63,265 nt of DNA from an uncultured Bacteroidota bacterium (GTDB lineage: Bacteria; Bacteroidota; Bacteroidia; Bacteroidales; P3): the NCBI GenBank assembly GCA_902783595.1, contig CACZRR010000017.1, positions 1 to 63,265 on the forward strand. Direction: 5' to 3'. The stretch's first letter is position 1. Each line of letters opens with the position of its first letter. Positions 1 to 15,000 of the stretch are shown here, in pieces. Below the pieces are notes generated by a model that was not told the DNA's origin, searched no databases, and worked only from the letters and a program-made list of their open reading frames with translations. The position numbers and the translations under genes are program-made.

Positions 1-1
1 C

Positions 2-3000
2 GTCAGCGGCGACGTCTACGGCGGCGGCAATGCTGCCAAGGTCGTCACCGGCACCCCGACGGTGTCGGTACCTGCCAAGTGCAACACCGAGATCACCAAC
101 GTCTACGGCGGCGGTAACGCTGCCGACGTGCCTGCCACCTCGGTGACCATTGACGGCGGCACCATCAGCGGCATGGTCTTCGGCGGCGGCCATGGCGACA
201 AGGACGCCTCTCCTGCCATTGCGGCTAATGTGACGGGCAACACCAGCGTCACCGTCACCGGCGGCACCATCAACCAGGTCTTCGGCGGCTCGAACAGCAA
301 CGGCACCATCGGCGGCACCATTAGCGTGAATATCAACAAAGGAGTTGGCTCATGCGACATGATGCTCGGCGAAGTCTACGGCGGCGGTAACTATGCAGCA
401 GGCAATGCCGGCACCATTAACATCGGCTGCACTGGCACATGGACCACTACTGGCACTAAAAACCATACCAACCATAACTCCACCGACAACCGCATCGGCT
501 ACGAACTCGAAGGCATCGGTGCCGTCTACGGCGGCGCCAACCAGGCCAATATAGGCACAGCCTTAAGTCACTCCGATATCACGCTGAACATTGTCAGCGG
601 TATTGTCGAGAACGTCTTCGGCGGCAACAACACCGACGGCGACATACATGGCACCATCACCGTCAACATCAACAAGAATAACGGCGCCACCTGCGCCAGC
701 AGCTGGTATGTGGGCAATGTATATGGCGGCGGTAACCAGGCCGACTACAACACACCCACAGGTAGCTCGAACTACCCTGCCGTGAACATCCTCAATGGCT
801 TGGTCAGCGGCGATGTCTTCGGCGGCGGCCTCGGTAATTCTGCTACTGTCTACGGCAACCCGCAAGTCACCGTCAACGGTGCCGGCGCTTCAGTCAACGG
901 CGGCGTCTATGGCGGCGGCAGCGAAGCTCCCACCGAGGGCGACCCAGTGGTAACCCTCACCACCGGTGCGCTGGTCAATGTATATGGCGGCGGTAAGGCT
1001 GCCAACGTGATGGGTGCTCCCACAGTGAATATCAATGGCGGTACCGTCAGCACTGGTGTCTACGGCGGCTGCAATGCCAGCGGCAATGTCAGCGGCGACA
1101 TATTGGTGAGCCTTGCCGGCGGCACAGTGGGTGTCGACGGCACCACCACCGACGTGGTCTACGGCGGCGGCTATGGTCACAGCACCACCACCGGCGGCGA
1201 CGTCACCGTCACGCTGGACGGCACCACCGTCTATGGCAACCTCTATGGTGGCTCGGCATTAGGCTCGGTCAACGGCAGCACCAGCAATACCACTACCGTC
1301 ACCCTCAACAGCGCCACACTCTATGGCTCTGTCTTCGGCGGCGGCATGGGTTCCGGCACCGCGGCCTCCACACAGGCTACTACCCTCGGCAACGTCATCG
1401 TCAACCATAACATCGTCAACAGCAACCTCACCGGTATCTATGGCGGCGCCAACGTCAACGGTGACGTGGCTGGCAATATCGCTGTCAACATCGAAGCCCA
1501 TGTCGGCGCCTCGGGCAACGGAAACAGCCTTGATGTCTTCGGCGGCGGCAAGGGTCATTACACCAGCACTGGCGGCGATGTCACCGTCACCGTAGGCACC
1601 ACTGCCACCTCCACCCTCTATGGCGACCTCTACGGTGGCTCAGAGGAAGGTGAGGTGGGTGCCTCGGGCAAGATTGCCAAAGTGGACTTCAAGAAAGGCA
1701 CCCTCAACGGCACCATCTATGGCGGCGGCAAGGGTACTAATAGCACCGCTGCCTCCGTCACCGGCGGTACCAATGTGACTGTCACTACCGGCACTATCAC
1801 CGGCGGCATCTATGGCGGCGCCAACGTCAACGGCACCGTGGCGCAGAATATCACCGTCAATGCCAACGGCGGTACTATCGGTGCTAGCGGTGTGGGTAAC
1901 GAAGCTAATGTCTTCGGCGGCGGTTACGGTGAAAACACCTCCACCGCGGGCAACGTCACTGTCAACATCAATGGTGCCACCGTGTGGGGCGACGTCTACG
2001 GTGGATCGGCCTTAGGCGTTGTTAACGACGAGAGCTCCGACGTCACCACTGTCAATATCCTTGACGGCACCGTTAAGAGCGACGTCTATGGCGGCGGCTT
2101 GGGTTTGGCCAATGTCCTTGACGGCAGTGGCAATGTGACCACCGACAATAGTGCCAAAGGTCAGGTCAACGGCGAAGTGTTTGTCAATATCGGCTCGGGC
2201 ACGGCTAACACCACCACCGGCGAAGTCACCGACCTCGTCGGCAGTGCCGTCATCAACGGCGACGTCTACGGCTGTAACAACACCAACGGCTCGCCCAAGG
2301 ACAATGTGACCATCAACATCTACCGTACGGCGCATACCACCACCGATGCTGCCAGCTACCGTCAAGACGACGGTAAAGGAGAGCCGACCTACGCCATCGA
2401 CGAGGTCTTCGGCGGCGGCAACCTAGCCGACTATTCACCTAACGCTGGCAAGAAAGCCACGGTCAATGTCTACACCTGCGACAACACTGTGCGCCGCGTC
2501 TTCGGCGGTGGCAATGCCGCTGCGGCGTTGGGTGTTGCCACCAATATCTATGGCGGCCGCTACGACAAAGTCTTCGGCGGCGGTAACGGTGAGTCGAGTG
2601 CTGCCGATATCGGTACTGGCGGTACCGACCTCAAGGTGCATGGCGGCTACATCAATCAGCTCTTTGGCGGTAGTAACACGAGCGGTACCATCACTGGTTC
2701 CATGGCTGTCGCCGTGGACAACGCCTCGGGCTGTGGCGAAAAGATCGAGGAGTTCTTCGGCGGCAGCAACGCTGTGCAGATTGGCACCGCCCTGTCGCCC
2801 GTTGCCATGAACACCACCATCGGCTGCGGCAGCATCTTTGGCGATGTCTATGGCGGCTGCAACCTGGCCGACATCTACGGTGATGTGACGCTCACCATCA
2901 ATGGCGGCACCATCGACAACGTCTATGCCGGTTCCAAGGGACAGGAGGGCAACACCGCTGACGACTCCGCCGACATCACCGGCAATGTCACGCTGAACAT

Positions 3001-6000
3001 CTACGGCGGTGCCATCGGCAACGCCTTCGGTGGCAGCAACATCAACGGTAATATCACCGGCAACATCCAGGTCAATATGGATTGGACACAGAGCGACTGT
3101 GCCCAGAAGAGCATCAACAACATCTACGGTGCCAGCAACCTGGCGGAGTACCATCCCAGCTCTACGGGCAACTACCCCGAGGTGAATATCATCAGCGGCA
3201 CCGTCACGAAGAACGTCTTCGGCGGTGGTCTGGGTGCCCGCGCTATTGTCAACACCAGCAACCCCAAAGTCACTATCGGCGTTGGTGACAACGCCGACAA
3301 GGTAGCCATCGTCAGAGGCTCTGTCTTTGGCGGCGGCGACGCTGCCGCCGTCACCGGCAGCACCACCGTCATCTACAACGACAACAGCACCGCCAGCCGA
3401 GTGAGCTATATCTATGGTGGCGGCAATAATATTGCCACCAACGGCGTCAGTGGCAACACCAGCGTCACCCTGACCAATGGTACCGTCGACACCGGTATCT
3501 ATGGTGGCTGCAACCTCCGCGGCATCGTGCGAGGCAACAGCACCGTGGCTCTCAACGGTGGCTCCGTGGGTAGCTTTGTCGAGCATACCGCATCCGTTCC
3601 CGCCAGTGTCACCGGCCGCATCTTTGGCGGCGGCTATGGTGAGAGCACCAAGGTTGACGGCAACGTGCACGTGACCCTCGACGGTGCCAGCGTCGATGGC
3701 GACATCTATGGTGGCTCGGCTTTTGGTGATGTCAACACCGAAAGTACTCACCTTGAAGGCACCGTCAACAACGACGACTCCGTCATTGTCGACATCCTTT
3801 CGGGCAGCATCCGAGGCACCGTCTACGGTGGTGGCTTGGGTCGCAAGGCTGTAGCCGCTGTTGCTGCTCACGGAGAACCTGGCGATGATGATTACACACC
3901 TGCTATCCCTGAAGTCACGCCCATCTTAGCCACCGTCCACGGCGTGATACATGTCAACATCGGCGCCGCCATACATGAAATAAGTGACAAGACAGGAGAA
4001 GACACTATTACCGGCTACACTGGCAATGCCGACTTCAAAGTCTATGACTTGACCGACACCACCAAAGCCGGCGGCTCGGTCTACGGCTGCAACAACACCA
4101 ACGGCTCGCCGCAGCACAACGTCTATGTGGACGTCTATCAATGCTACCGTGAGAGCAATGAGTTGGCCAGTGCAGAGACTGATAACTATTCCATTGCCGA
4201 CGTCCTTGGCGGCGGCAATGCTGCCGACTATGCGCCTGATAACGGCGACGAGAATTCGTCGAAGAGACCCAAGGTGACCGTCCACGGCTGCGACAACACC
4301 ATCAACCGTGTCTTCGGCGGCTGCAACGCTGCCGACGCTGTGGGTACAGACGTCACTGTCGAGGGCGGCCGCTACAACGAGCTGTTCGGTGGCGGCAATG
4401 GTGCCGTCAAAGCCGCTAACATTGGCTTGGGCGGTACCAAGCTCCAGGTCAGTAGCGGACATATCGGCTACATCTTCGGTGCTTGTAACCGTCATGGCAC
4501 TGTATCGGGCAACATTGAAATAGATACCGCCAGAGGTGAGTACGAGAGCCCTTGCGGTGATCTGGTCATTGACAACCACTTCTTTGGCGGCAACTTTGCC
4601 GACATCATGGGTGAGAAAGTCTTCAAAGTGACCTGCGCAGAGAACTCGACCTACCGTGGTCTCTATGGTGGCTGTCGTCTGGGTACCGTCTACGGCAACC
4701 TCACCCTTATCATCGAGGGCGGTAACTTCACCAACGTCTACGCTGGCTCGCTGGGTGCCGGCGACTACGCCGCCAACATCAGGAAATATCCCACACGGGA
4801 TCAGTTGCATGCCGACTCGCTTTTAGGCGTGACAGATGAAGCAAAATTGCGGTGGAAAATATCGCCGGATATTCATAAATTATGGCAGGATACCAAAGCC
4901 TTCCAAGATTCTGCCGGCACTGGCGGCAACCTCACCCTCATCCTGCGTGGTGGCAACATCACCAACGCCTTTGGCGGCTGCAACCAGAACGGTAGTGCCG
5001 AGGGTAGGATTACCGTCATTATCGACTCCTTGCCTGGCGACTGTCCCTTGGATGTCGACTACGTCTATGGTGGCAGCAACATGGCGCGGTATCGTCCCAA
5101 CGACGCCACCATCACTTCCCCCATTGTGGAGCTCCGCAGCGGTCATGTCAACCATGACGTCTTCGGCGGTGGCCACGGCAGTTCGGACAACGTCAACGCC
5201 GGTCTTGTCACCTCCAACCCCTTGGTGGTGATGGGTGGTGACAAGTGGATAGACACCAACTACCTCCGTGTGACCCACGACATCAGATGGGTTGATGCCG
5301 GCGAGAGCAAAGACTTCTGGGTCAAGGGCAATATCTACGGTGGTGGCGAGATGGGTTCCGTGGGCCTGTATGAGCGCAGCTCCGGTGCCGTCACCTTCTG
5401 CACGGCCAATACCGGCAAGACCACTGTCGACCTGCGCAGCGGCACCGTCGGTCCGGCTTCCATGCCCGCCAACTTCCTGTCTGCCTACGGGTCGCAAGCT
5501 GCCGACACCAACTTCCAGCGCGACCGCATCGTGGGTATGGTCTTCGGCGGCAGTAAGGGTGCTGTGGGCGACACCACCTCCAACCCCCTCTACAGCCACA
5601 TCGCCTATGCCAACGAGACCGAGGTCATCATCGGCAAAGCCGACCATACCGGTCCCTTCATCAAGGGTTCCGTCTACGGTGGTGCCCAGAACGGCCGCGT
5701 CTATCGCGGTGGCACCTACGTCAAGATCCAGGGAGGCCAGATAGGCTGCGGCGCCGGTCAGACGTCGGCCTATAGCGCTGATCAATGGGCCGCCGCCGCC
5801 ACTGCCGTGGAGAATGCCGATACCGTGGCTATCAGAACCTCTGCCGCGTCCATGCCCGAGTGTCCCCACTGGGTCTTCGGCCGCGACGACAATAATGGCA
5901 ACGGCAAAGGTGTTGAATACCTTCCCTACGACCTCTTCGCCACCAACAGCACCGCCGACGCCCGTCCCAAGGGCAGCGACGGCCACACCTTCTACGGCAA

Positions 6001-9000
6001 CGTCTTTGGCGGTGGTTCCGGCTACTTCCCCTACGACACGAACCAGTGGCTCCGCAGCGCCGGACAGGTCTTCGGCAGCACCAAGGTGGAGATCACCGGT
6101 GGCCATATCCTCACCAATCTCTATGGCGGCAACGAGCTCACCGACGTCACCGGCGACTCGTGTGTGGTCATCATGACCGGTGGCACCCTCGGTGTGCCGC
6201 GTTCCCTCGACTCTATCATCAAACATCCTGTCACCTGCTACCTCTTCGGTGCCGGCAAGGGAGACGAGCGCACCCACTTCAACACCTGGACCAATGTGCA
6301 GAATGTGCGCGTCAGCGTCAGCGGCGACGCCCACATCTACGGGTCCCTCCTCGGTGGCGGCGAGGACGGCCACGTCATGCGTAACGTGAAGCTCACCTTC
6401 CAGGACGGCGTTCTCGGCACCACTGGCACCTCCTACTCTGACGGTAACGTCTTCGGTGGCGGCCGCGGCTTCAAGGGCGACGCCCTGACGGCCGGTAACG
6501 TGGGCGGCGATGTCACCATCGACATCAGCGGTGACAACACCACCAAGGTCCTCGGCTCCGTCTACGGCGGCGGTCGTCTGGCCTCCGTTGGTTACGGCCT
6601 CTACCCGCCAGACAGCCCCAACTACGGCAAGATGCGTCCCAACAACCAGGACGACGCCGGCAACACTGTGGAGGGCTTCTCGCGCGGCCACATCACTATT
6701 GACATCCACGGCTCCGCCACCATCGGCAACGAGATTGAGGGCGACTACAGTGCCGAGCACTCCAAGGGCGGCAACGTCTTCGGCTCGTCCATGGGACGCC
6801 TGAAGAAACTCGACGACAGCTACCTCCTCGACCTCTGGCAGAACCTGGGCTCTTCCAAGCAGACCACCGTCAATATATATGAACATGCGCACGTGCGCGG
6901 TAACGTCTACGGAGGTTCCGAGCTGGGCTCTGTGACCGACAGCACCACTGTCAAAATCTATGGCGACGCCGAGATCGGCCACCTGACTGGCGGCACTCAT
7001 TACCACGGCGACGTCTACGGCGGCGGCTACGGTATCTCCACCAAGAAATTCGACCTCTCTACTATCACACGCACCACGCTGCGAGACAGCGTACAGCAGT
7101 ATGCCGGCCGCGTCTATGGCAGCACGGCGGTGAACGTCTACGGCAATGCCACCCTCCATGGCGACGTCTATGGCGGCGGCGAGATGGCCTCCGTCGGTAC
7201 CGAGGACTCCCTGCACCGAGGCAACACCCTCGTCAACATCGGCGAATACAACGGTGGTGACTACCGTGGTGAAGCCACCATCCTTGGCGGCGACGTCTAC
7301 GGCTGTAACAACATTGCCGGCACGCCCCTTGGCAACGCTGTAGTCAACATCTACTCCACTGCCCACAGTGCCACCGACAGTGCCATCTTCCTCGGCACCC
7401 CGCCTGCGCCGGGCGACTCCACCTACGCCCTGGCCAACGTCTTCGGCGGCGGCAACCAAGCCGACTATCGTCCCAACGGCGACCCCAGTAGCTCCACCAA
7501 GAAGACCATGGTGCATGTCTACGGCTGTGCCAATACCATAGAAGACCTCTATTCCGGCGGTAATGCCGCCTATGCCTATGGTGTGGCCACCACCATCGAC
7601 GGCGGTCGCTTCAAACGGGTCTTCGGCGGTGGTAACGGCGAGGTGGTTCCTGCCGACATCGGCCTCGGCGGCACCGACACGCGCATCAATGCCGGTATCA
7701 TCCACCAGCTCTTCGGTGGCTCCAATATGAACGGTACTTTGGCAGGTCCCGTCAACACGGTCCTCACCCACACGGGCGACTGTCCCGAGGACATCGACGA
7801 ATTCTACGCAGGCTCCAATGAGGCTGCCATCGTGGGCGACATCACCACCATCATCGAGTGTACCACCGACCCAGGGAAGTTGGTCAATGTCGAAGAGTTC
7901 TACGGCGGCTGCAATCTGACCGACATCTACGGCAACGTCACCCTCATCGTCAATGGTGGTCGCTTCGGACGTCTCTTCGGCGGTTCCAAGGGCTCCGCCC
8001 TCAAACCTGCCAATATCAAACGCTACGACGCCGATCATTACCCCGCAGGCCAATCCGGACGCATTGGCACCGGCGGTAACGTCACCCTCTATATCTATGG
8101 TGGCGATATCGAACGTGCCTTTGGCGGCAGCGACGTCAACGGCAATATCGAGGGAGCCATCAACGTCTATGTCAACGACACCAGCACCCACTGTGCCCTG
8201 GACCTCGACTACGTCTACGGCGGCGGTGACCAAGCCACCAATGAGGTTTCCGACCCGGCCATCACCTCGCCCTACGTGCACCTGCTGAACGGCATCGTCA
8301 ACCACACCGTCTTCGGTGGCGGCCGTGGCAACATCACCAATGACATGATCGGCCGTACCACGGGCAACGCCAAGGTGGAGATGCACCCCACGGGCGATGA
8401 CGACTTCTGGGTGAAGGGCAATATCTACGGTGGTGGCGAGCTGGCCTATGTGGGCGGCAACGACACCGTCATCATCAACGGCGGCAAGGTAGGTCCCTAC
8501 GTTCCTGCCGACGGGACCACACGCTACACCCTCCGGGGCTGCGTCTACGGCGGCGGCCTGGGAAGTGTGGAGAGCGGCAAAGAGAACTTCGCCCGCATTT
8601 GTGGCAACACCGTCGTCAGCATCAACGGCAGCACCACCGACACCATCCATGGCTCCGTCTTCGGTGGCGGCGAGAACGCCAAGGTGTATGGCGACGCCAG
8701 CGTCACCGTTGCCGGCGGTGTCATTGGTGTCCCCACCAAATACACCGGTGCCTTGAGCGACCTCAACACCTACGTCGGCAACGTCTATGGCGGTGGTCGC
8801 GGTATCGACCTCAACGCCACGGGCTACCTTTCCGACTCGGCAGGCCTCGTCAGAGGCAACACCTCTGTCGCCATCAGCGCTGGCCACATCTGCCGCAATG
8901 TCTATGGCGGCGGCTCTCTGGCTGCCGTGGGTATCGACGGCAGTTCGGATTATATGGCCACCAATGCCGACCATGGCCGTACCTCGGTCGACATCACCGG

Positions 9001-12000
9001 CGGCCTCATTGGTAACTACGTCACTAAAGTTGTCGACGCGAAGACTGTCCCTGACACCGCCAACTCCATCTACGGCTCTGTCTTCGGCGGCGGCCGCGGT
9101 CTCCCGGGCCACAGTCTCAACGGCAAGAACGTCTACCGCAACCACAACTACGTCAACAACACCAACGTCACCATCAACTATCCCTCCGTCGACGCCCTGC
9201 CCACCGGCACCAGCCACATCGTGGGTAACGTCTATGGTGGTGCCGAGAACGGCTCTGTCAATAACAACACCTCCGTCACCATCACCGGTGGTCGCATCGG
9301 TTCCGACGGCAACAAGGGCTTTGGTCCTCTCGAAGGCAACGTCTACGCCGGCGGCTGCGGCGAGGATACATACAGAGCCTATCTACGTAAGAAGAATAAC
9401 TTAGGCGTATATAAATATGTAAACAAGACCAACGACGACCTGCAGGACGACACTACCGGTGCCAAGATTGTCGACTCCCTCTCGCGCTACTGCGGCTGGG
9501 TTGCGGGCGATGCCAGTGTCCTCATCAATGGTGCCGACAAGGATGCCGTGCAGGTGATGCGTCATGTCTATGGCGGCGGCTCTCTGGCCACGGTGGGCAC
9601 CTTGGTCGTTGCGGATAGTGACAACAATCCCGCTGCTGCCGACGGTCGCAGCAAAGGCGAGGTTTACCGCACGCAGGGCGGCGTCTGCACCGTCACTATC
9701 ACGGGCGGCACCCTGGGCACCACGGGCGGCAACAACGGCATGGTCTACGGCGGGTGCCGCGGTGTGGAAGGCGCCCCGGGTTCTGACTCCGACACCATCG
9801 CCTACTACTATGAGGGCCGTGTCACCATCGGTGCCATTGACGGTGCCGACACCACTGGCGTCCTTGTCGACTTCGATAATCCCCAGATTCTCATCAACGG
9901 TTCTGTCTATGGTGGCGGCGAGAACGGGCACGGCCTTGGCGGCACCTGGGTCACCATCCACGACGGCAAGATCGGCAACCACGGCGACCTCTATGATGAG
10001 GCCGAAAATCCCGGCACCACCGCCGAACGGAGGGAAGAGATCTACAAGTCGCTTCTCTACTGCGGCAACGTCTATGGCGGCGGCTGCGGTACCGACAAAT
10101 ACCATGAAGGCGACACCGTCGTCTATCGCGTCATCGATGGCACCCGTACCAAACTCACGAGCGTCCACGGCGGCGACTCTGTCGAGTCTGTCTGGAGATA
10201 CAATCCCTACTGCGGCGTTGTCTATGGCAACACCCACGTCTACATCAACGGCGGCTATGTGGAGCGCAACGTCTATGGAGGCGGCTCCATAGCCAATGTG
10301 GGACGTCGTGTTGGCGAGATTGTGCAGCACACCGACGAGAGCAGCACTTTTGCCCTGTCGTGGCCCACAGCCATCACCATGCGCGCCGGCACTGGCAACA
10401 CCGATGTCTATGTCCGCAACAAAGCCCGTATCGGCTATAGCGGCAAGGAGAATGGCGGCATCTATGGCGCCGCCCGCGGCGAGGCCGGTCCCCGCTACGA
10501 GATGGCCCGCTATGCCAACGTGCGCTCCACCCGCGTCAAGGTCGACCTCCCGATGCCCGCCGGCTACGACTACTCCAAGAGTGAATCAGAGATCCGCTCC
10601 GACTACGTCAAGCAGTACGCCACTGTCATCCCGATGGTGGCAGGGCCGCTCTACGGCGGTGCCGAGAACGGACAGGTGCAGGAGAACACCTCCGTCACCC
10701 TTGTCAACGGCATTGTGGGCCATAGCTTCTACGGTGGCGGCGAAGGCCGTGGGACCTACACGCGCCACGACCTCAAGCACCTAACGGCTGGCAGCGATGC
10801 CAGTGGCTCGTGGAGAAAAGATGACGACTCCACCGCCGTCATCTACAGTCTCTCTGCCGGTAGGGTTTACGGCAATACGCAAGTCATCATGCAGGGTGGC
10901 CATGTGGTGCGCTGCGTCTATGGTGGCGGCAACCTCGGCTCGATCGGCAAGGGCAACTACGCCGGTGGTCCCGGTGTATGGCAGAACCGTGGCTACGGCG
11001 AGGCCTGGGCCTCATCCGACAGTCCCTTGCGCGACACTCTGGCCTCCAGTGGCACTGCCGATGTCACCATCACCGGTGGCTATGTGGGTACCTTGCAAGA
11101 CATGGTGGGCGACCTGCCCTCCGGCAACGTCTTCGGTGGCTGCCGTGGCGAGGCGGCTCCCGTCATCAGTGCAAATCCCCGCTACTACTACAGTCCAGCT
11201 TACTTCCTCGGTTATACCAACCGCACCAATGTCATCATCGGCGGTAGTGTCAAAGCCACCCCCGACGCCTCCAGTCCCCACATTCGTGGCTCTGTCTACG
11301 GTGCCGGACAGGATGGTCACGTCCGCCACAAAGCTGTCGTCACCATCAACGATGGCGAGATCGGTCTGCCCTATGGCAGCCCTGCTGCTGCCCGCGCTCT
11401 CGTTGGCGTTCCCTCTGCCAGCGACATTGAAAAAGGAGACTACAAGCTTGACGACATCCACTGGACAGCCCGCGGCAATGTCTTCGGCGCCGGCTCTGGT
11501 ATCGGCCAGTACGACAGCGACGGCGACGGCGTCGTCGACAGCTACAACGAAGCCTCCGGTTCCGTCACCGACTCCACGCGTGTGGTCATCAACGGCGGTC
11601 TTATCCACCAAACCGTCTTCGGCGGTGGCTCCCTGGCCTCCATCGGGCCTATGATCCTTCCCGGCGACGTTGACAAGACTCCCGACTCCCTCTACACCAT
11701 TGCCCGCGTCTTCATCAACGGCGGCCAGATAGGCATCCAGGGCGACTGTAAGGGTATGTATATCGATGGCGAGGACACCACCGAATATGGCCGCTACGGT
11801 GGTCACGTCTACGGTGGCGGCCGCGGTATCGCCGGCAACGCCTACAAGAACTTCAACAACGTCCACCATACCCATGTCCACGCCACCGGCGGCACCGTCG
11901 TCGGCAATATCTATGGTGGTGCCCGTGACGGTCACATCATCTCCCACACCTGGGTCGATGTCCACGACGGTGCCACCGTGGGCTTTGATGGTCTCAATAA

Positions 12001-15000
12001 CCACAACGGCAACATCTTCGGCGGCGGCCGTGGTACCATACCCTATTACTCGAGCGGTCGTGTGGGCGGTAGCACCCACCTCACCGTCGACGGTGGCACC
12101 ATCTACGGTTCCCTCTTCGGTGGTGGTCGTTCTGCCCTCGTCGGCGTCAACGAAAACGGTGCCGTCGACGCCACCCTCTTCACGGACGGCAAATACGACT
12201 CCATCCACCATGGCTCCGCTTACATCACCGTCAAGGGCAGTCCGAGGATTGGCAATCCCGACAGTGTGGGTCTGCTGGCCAGCGACTACAGCGTTGGCGA
12301 CATCTTCGGCTCCGGCAAGGGCGATATCGACAACTACGAGGATGTCACTGCCGGCCGAGTCATGAACGCCTACATCCATATCAGCGAGACGCCGCGCATC
12401 TATGGTGGCGTCTATGGTGGCGGCGAGATGGCGGGCGTAGGCTGGTGGCTTAACCACGACGTCTACACGCCGCTGTCCAACGGCTTCGCGCCGTGTACCG
12501 GCACCACCAGGGTCACCGTCACCGGCTGCGACACCATAGGCACCCACTACGAGTACACCCAGCCCTACCTTGCGGACCACGGCGACTGGACCGTTGTCGT
12601 CGACGGGAGAATTACCCATGCCTGCACCGGCAATATCGTCGGTGCCAGCCAGGGCGATGTCGACCCCGAGTCGCCGCACTGGATCTCCATGGGTCACTCG
12701 CGCGAATCGTTCGTTGACATCAGCGGCGACGGTATCATCATGGGTAACGTCTATGGCGGTGCCGAGCAGGGCGTTGTTCTTGAGAACACCGACGTCAAGG
12801 TCTCCGGCTGCACCATCGGCACCCTCATCACCGGTGTTCCGGACTCTGTAGCCCCCGACCGCCAGTACTACTTCGGTTCCGTCTTTGGCGGCGGCTACGG
12901 TCGCGAGATGACGCCACCTCACTATAACGACTCGTGTGACATCAATGTCACCTCCCGTACCGTCAAATCTGTCGTCAATCCCAGCGAAGACTCCACCGTC
13001 TACGACACCACCTATAACAAGATTGTTGATGCCACCCTCATCGCTGGCCGAACCTACGGCAATACCGCCGTCCGCATCAGCGACAGCGCCATCGTTCGCG
13101 AGAATGTCTACGGCGGCGGCAACATGGCCTCTGTGGGCTATGTCAAGGAGGATGCCAACCACAAGTACGACCTCATCGACTCCACCAAGCGCAGCGGCGG
13201 TCTCTGCACCGTTGAAATCGCCGGTGGCATCATAGGTCCCACGGACCATACGCAGCTGAACGGTTCCGTCTACGGCGGCGGCAAGGGCGTTGGCAACGAT
13301 CCCGACGAATACTTCAAGAACTACTGTAACGTCCACAATACTGAGCTTACCGTCAGCGGAGGCCGCATCTACGGTTCCACCTTCGGTGGTGGCGCCGACT
13401 GCCACGTCCTGGGTCACACCCGTACCACCATCCACAGGGGCGCCTACATCGGCTCCGGCGAAGACACTCAGGAGTACGACGGCTGCGTCTTTGGCGGCGG
13501 CCGCAACGCGCAGAACATCAACCACACTGCCGGTCGCGTGCAAGGTCACACCTACATCATCGTCGACGGCGGTCGCATACGCCGTACCATCCTTGGTGGC
13601 GGTGCCTTGGCCCGTACCGGTGTCGACACCAACGGTCGCGTGGAAGCCTTCCTCATAGGCAACGATGCCAATGGTATACCCATCTACGACTCCCTGCACC
13701 ACGGATCCACCTTCATCAGCGTATCTGGCGACACCATCCTGGTCGATGGTGTGGCGCAGCAGATCCGTAACTACTCTGGCGACCTTGTCGACAGCACCGG
13801 ATTCTCCGTTGCCGACAGCATCTTATACCACGACTATCTGGGCACCACGCGCACTACCGACGACGGCAAGATTGTCGTCTACTACACCGCCATTGGAGCC
13901 TACGACGGCGCTATATTGGTGGACAACAACTACACCATCGGCGACATCTTCGGTGGTGGCAAGGGCGACACCAAGGATACTACCGACATCATGGCCGGCC
14001 GTGTCATGAACACCCACGTCCATATCACCAAGTATCCCCGCGTCATGGCCGACATCTATGCCGGCGGCGAGATGTCGTCGGTCGGCTGGTGGGACACCAA
14101 CCGCTACGTGGGCGACTATGGTTCCAGTGCCAAGAACAGCAAGTTGGGCACCGCCTACACGAACACCGGCTACACCAAGCTCCGCATCGACGACAACCCC
14201 TACACGGGTACCCCCTTCGAGTTCAGCAGTACCAACATCCATGGTGGTCGTGACTGGACCCTCATCGACCAGATCGGACGCCTCTACCACACCTGCTCCG
14301 GCAACGTCTATGGCGGCGGCCAGGGTTATGTGGAAGAGTTCGGTTCGCACCGTGAGAACTGGGTCCATATGGGTCATGTGCGCAACACCAGCGTCGAGGT
14401 CAACGGTGGACGCTTCATGGGCAACTGCTTCGGCGGCGGTGCCCGTGGTATCGTCAAGGAGGACTGCCACGTCAAAATCACCGGCGGCCGCTTCGGCACC
14501 ATCATCCACGACCGTCCCATCGGCTACAAAAAACCCTACTACTACTATGGCTCCGTCTTTGGCGGCGGCTATGGTAACCACAAACGCTTCATCCACATCA
14601 ACGACTCCTCCTTCGTCACCACTGGCGGCGACACCATCCGTATGGTGCCCACCGAGCAGGCCGGTCGTGTCTACGGTAACACCTCCGTTGAGATCACGGG
14701 CGGCCACATCATGGATTGCGTCTATGGCGGAGGCGATATGGCCTCCACCGGCTATGTGGAGCGCGACTCTGCCACCGGTGTGTTCCTGTTTGACGACCCC
14801 TCCAAACGCCACGGCGGCGTCTGCAACGTTGAGATCAGCGGCAACACCATCGTCGGACCGCTCGACTACAACGGTCACAACGCCTACGTCTACGCTGCCG
14901 GCCGCGGTATCGGCTACGACCCCAACGATTATAGCAAGACCTTCTGCAACGTCAATGAGGCGCACCTCACCGTGTCCCTCACCACCACCGGCGACACATC

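Noticed and set aside
4880-9217. 1445-codon open frame on the minus strand inside giant gene 1
   Set aside because: It is Val/Ala/Asp/Gly-rich with no domain and follows from the GGC/GCC-rich repeats leaving few stops. The same applies to 11012-13702 and 13823-17254.
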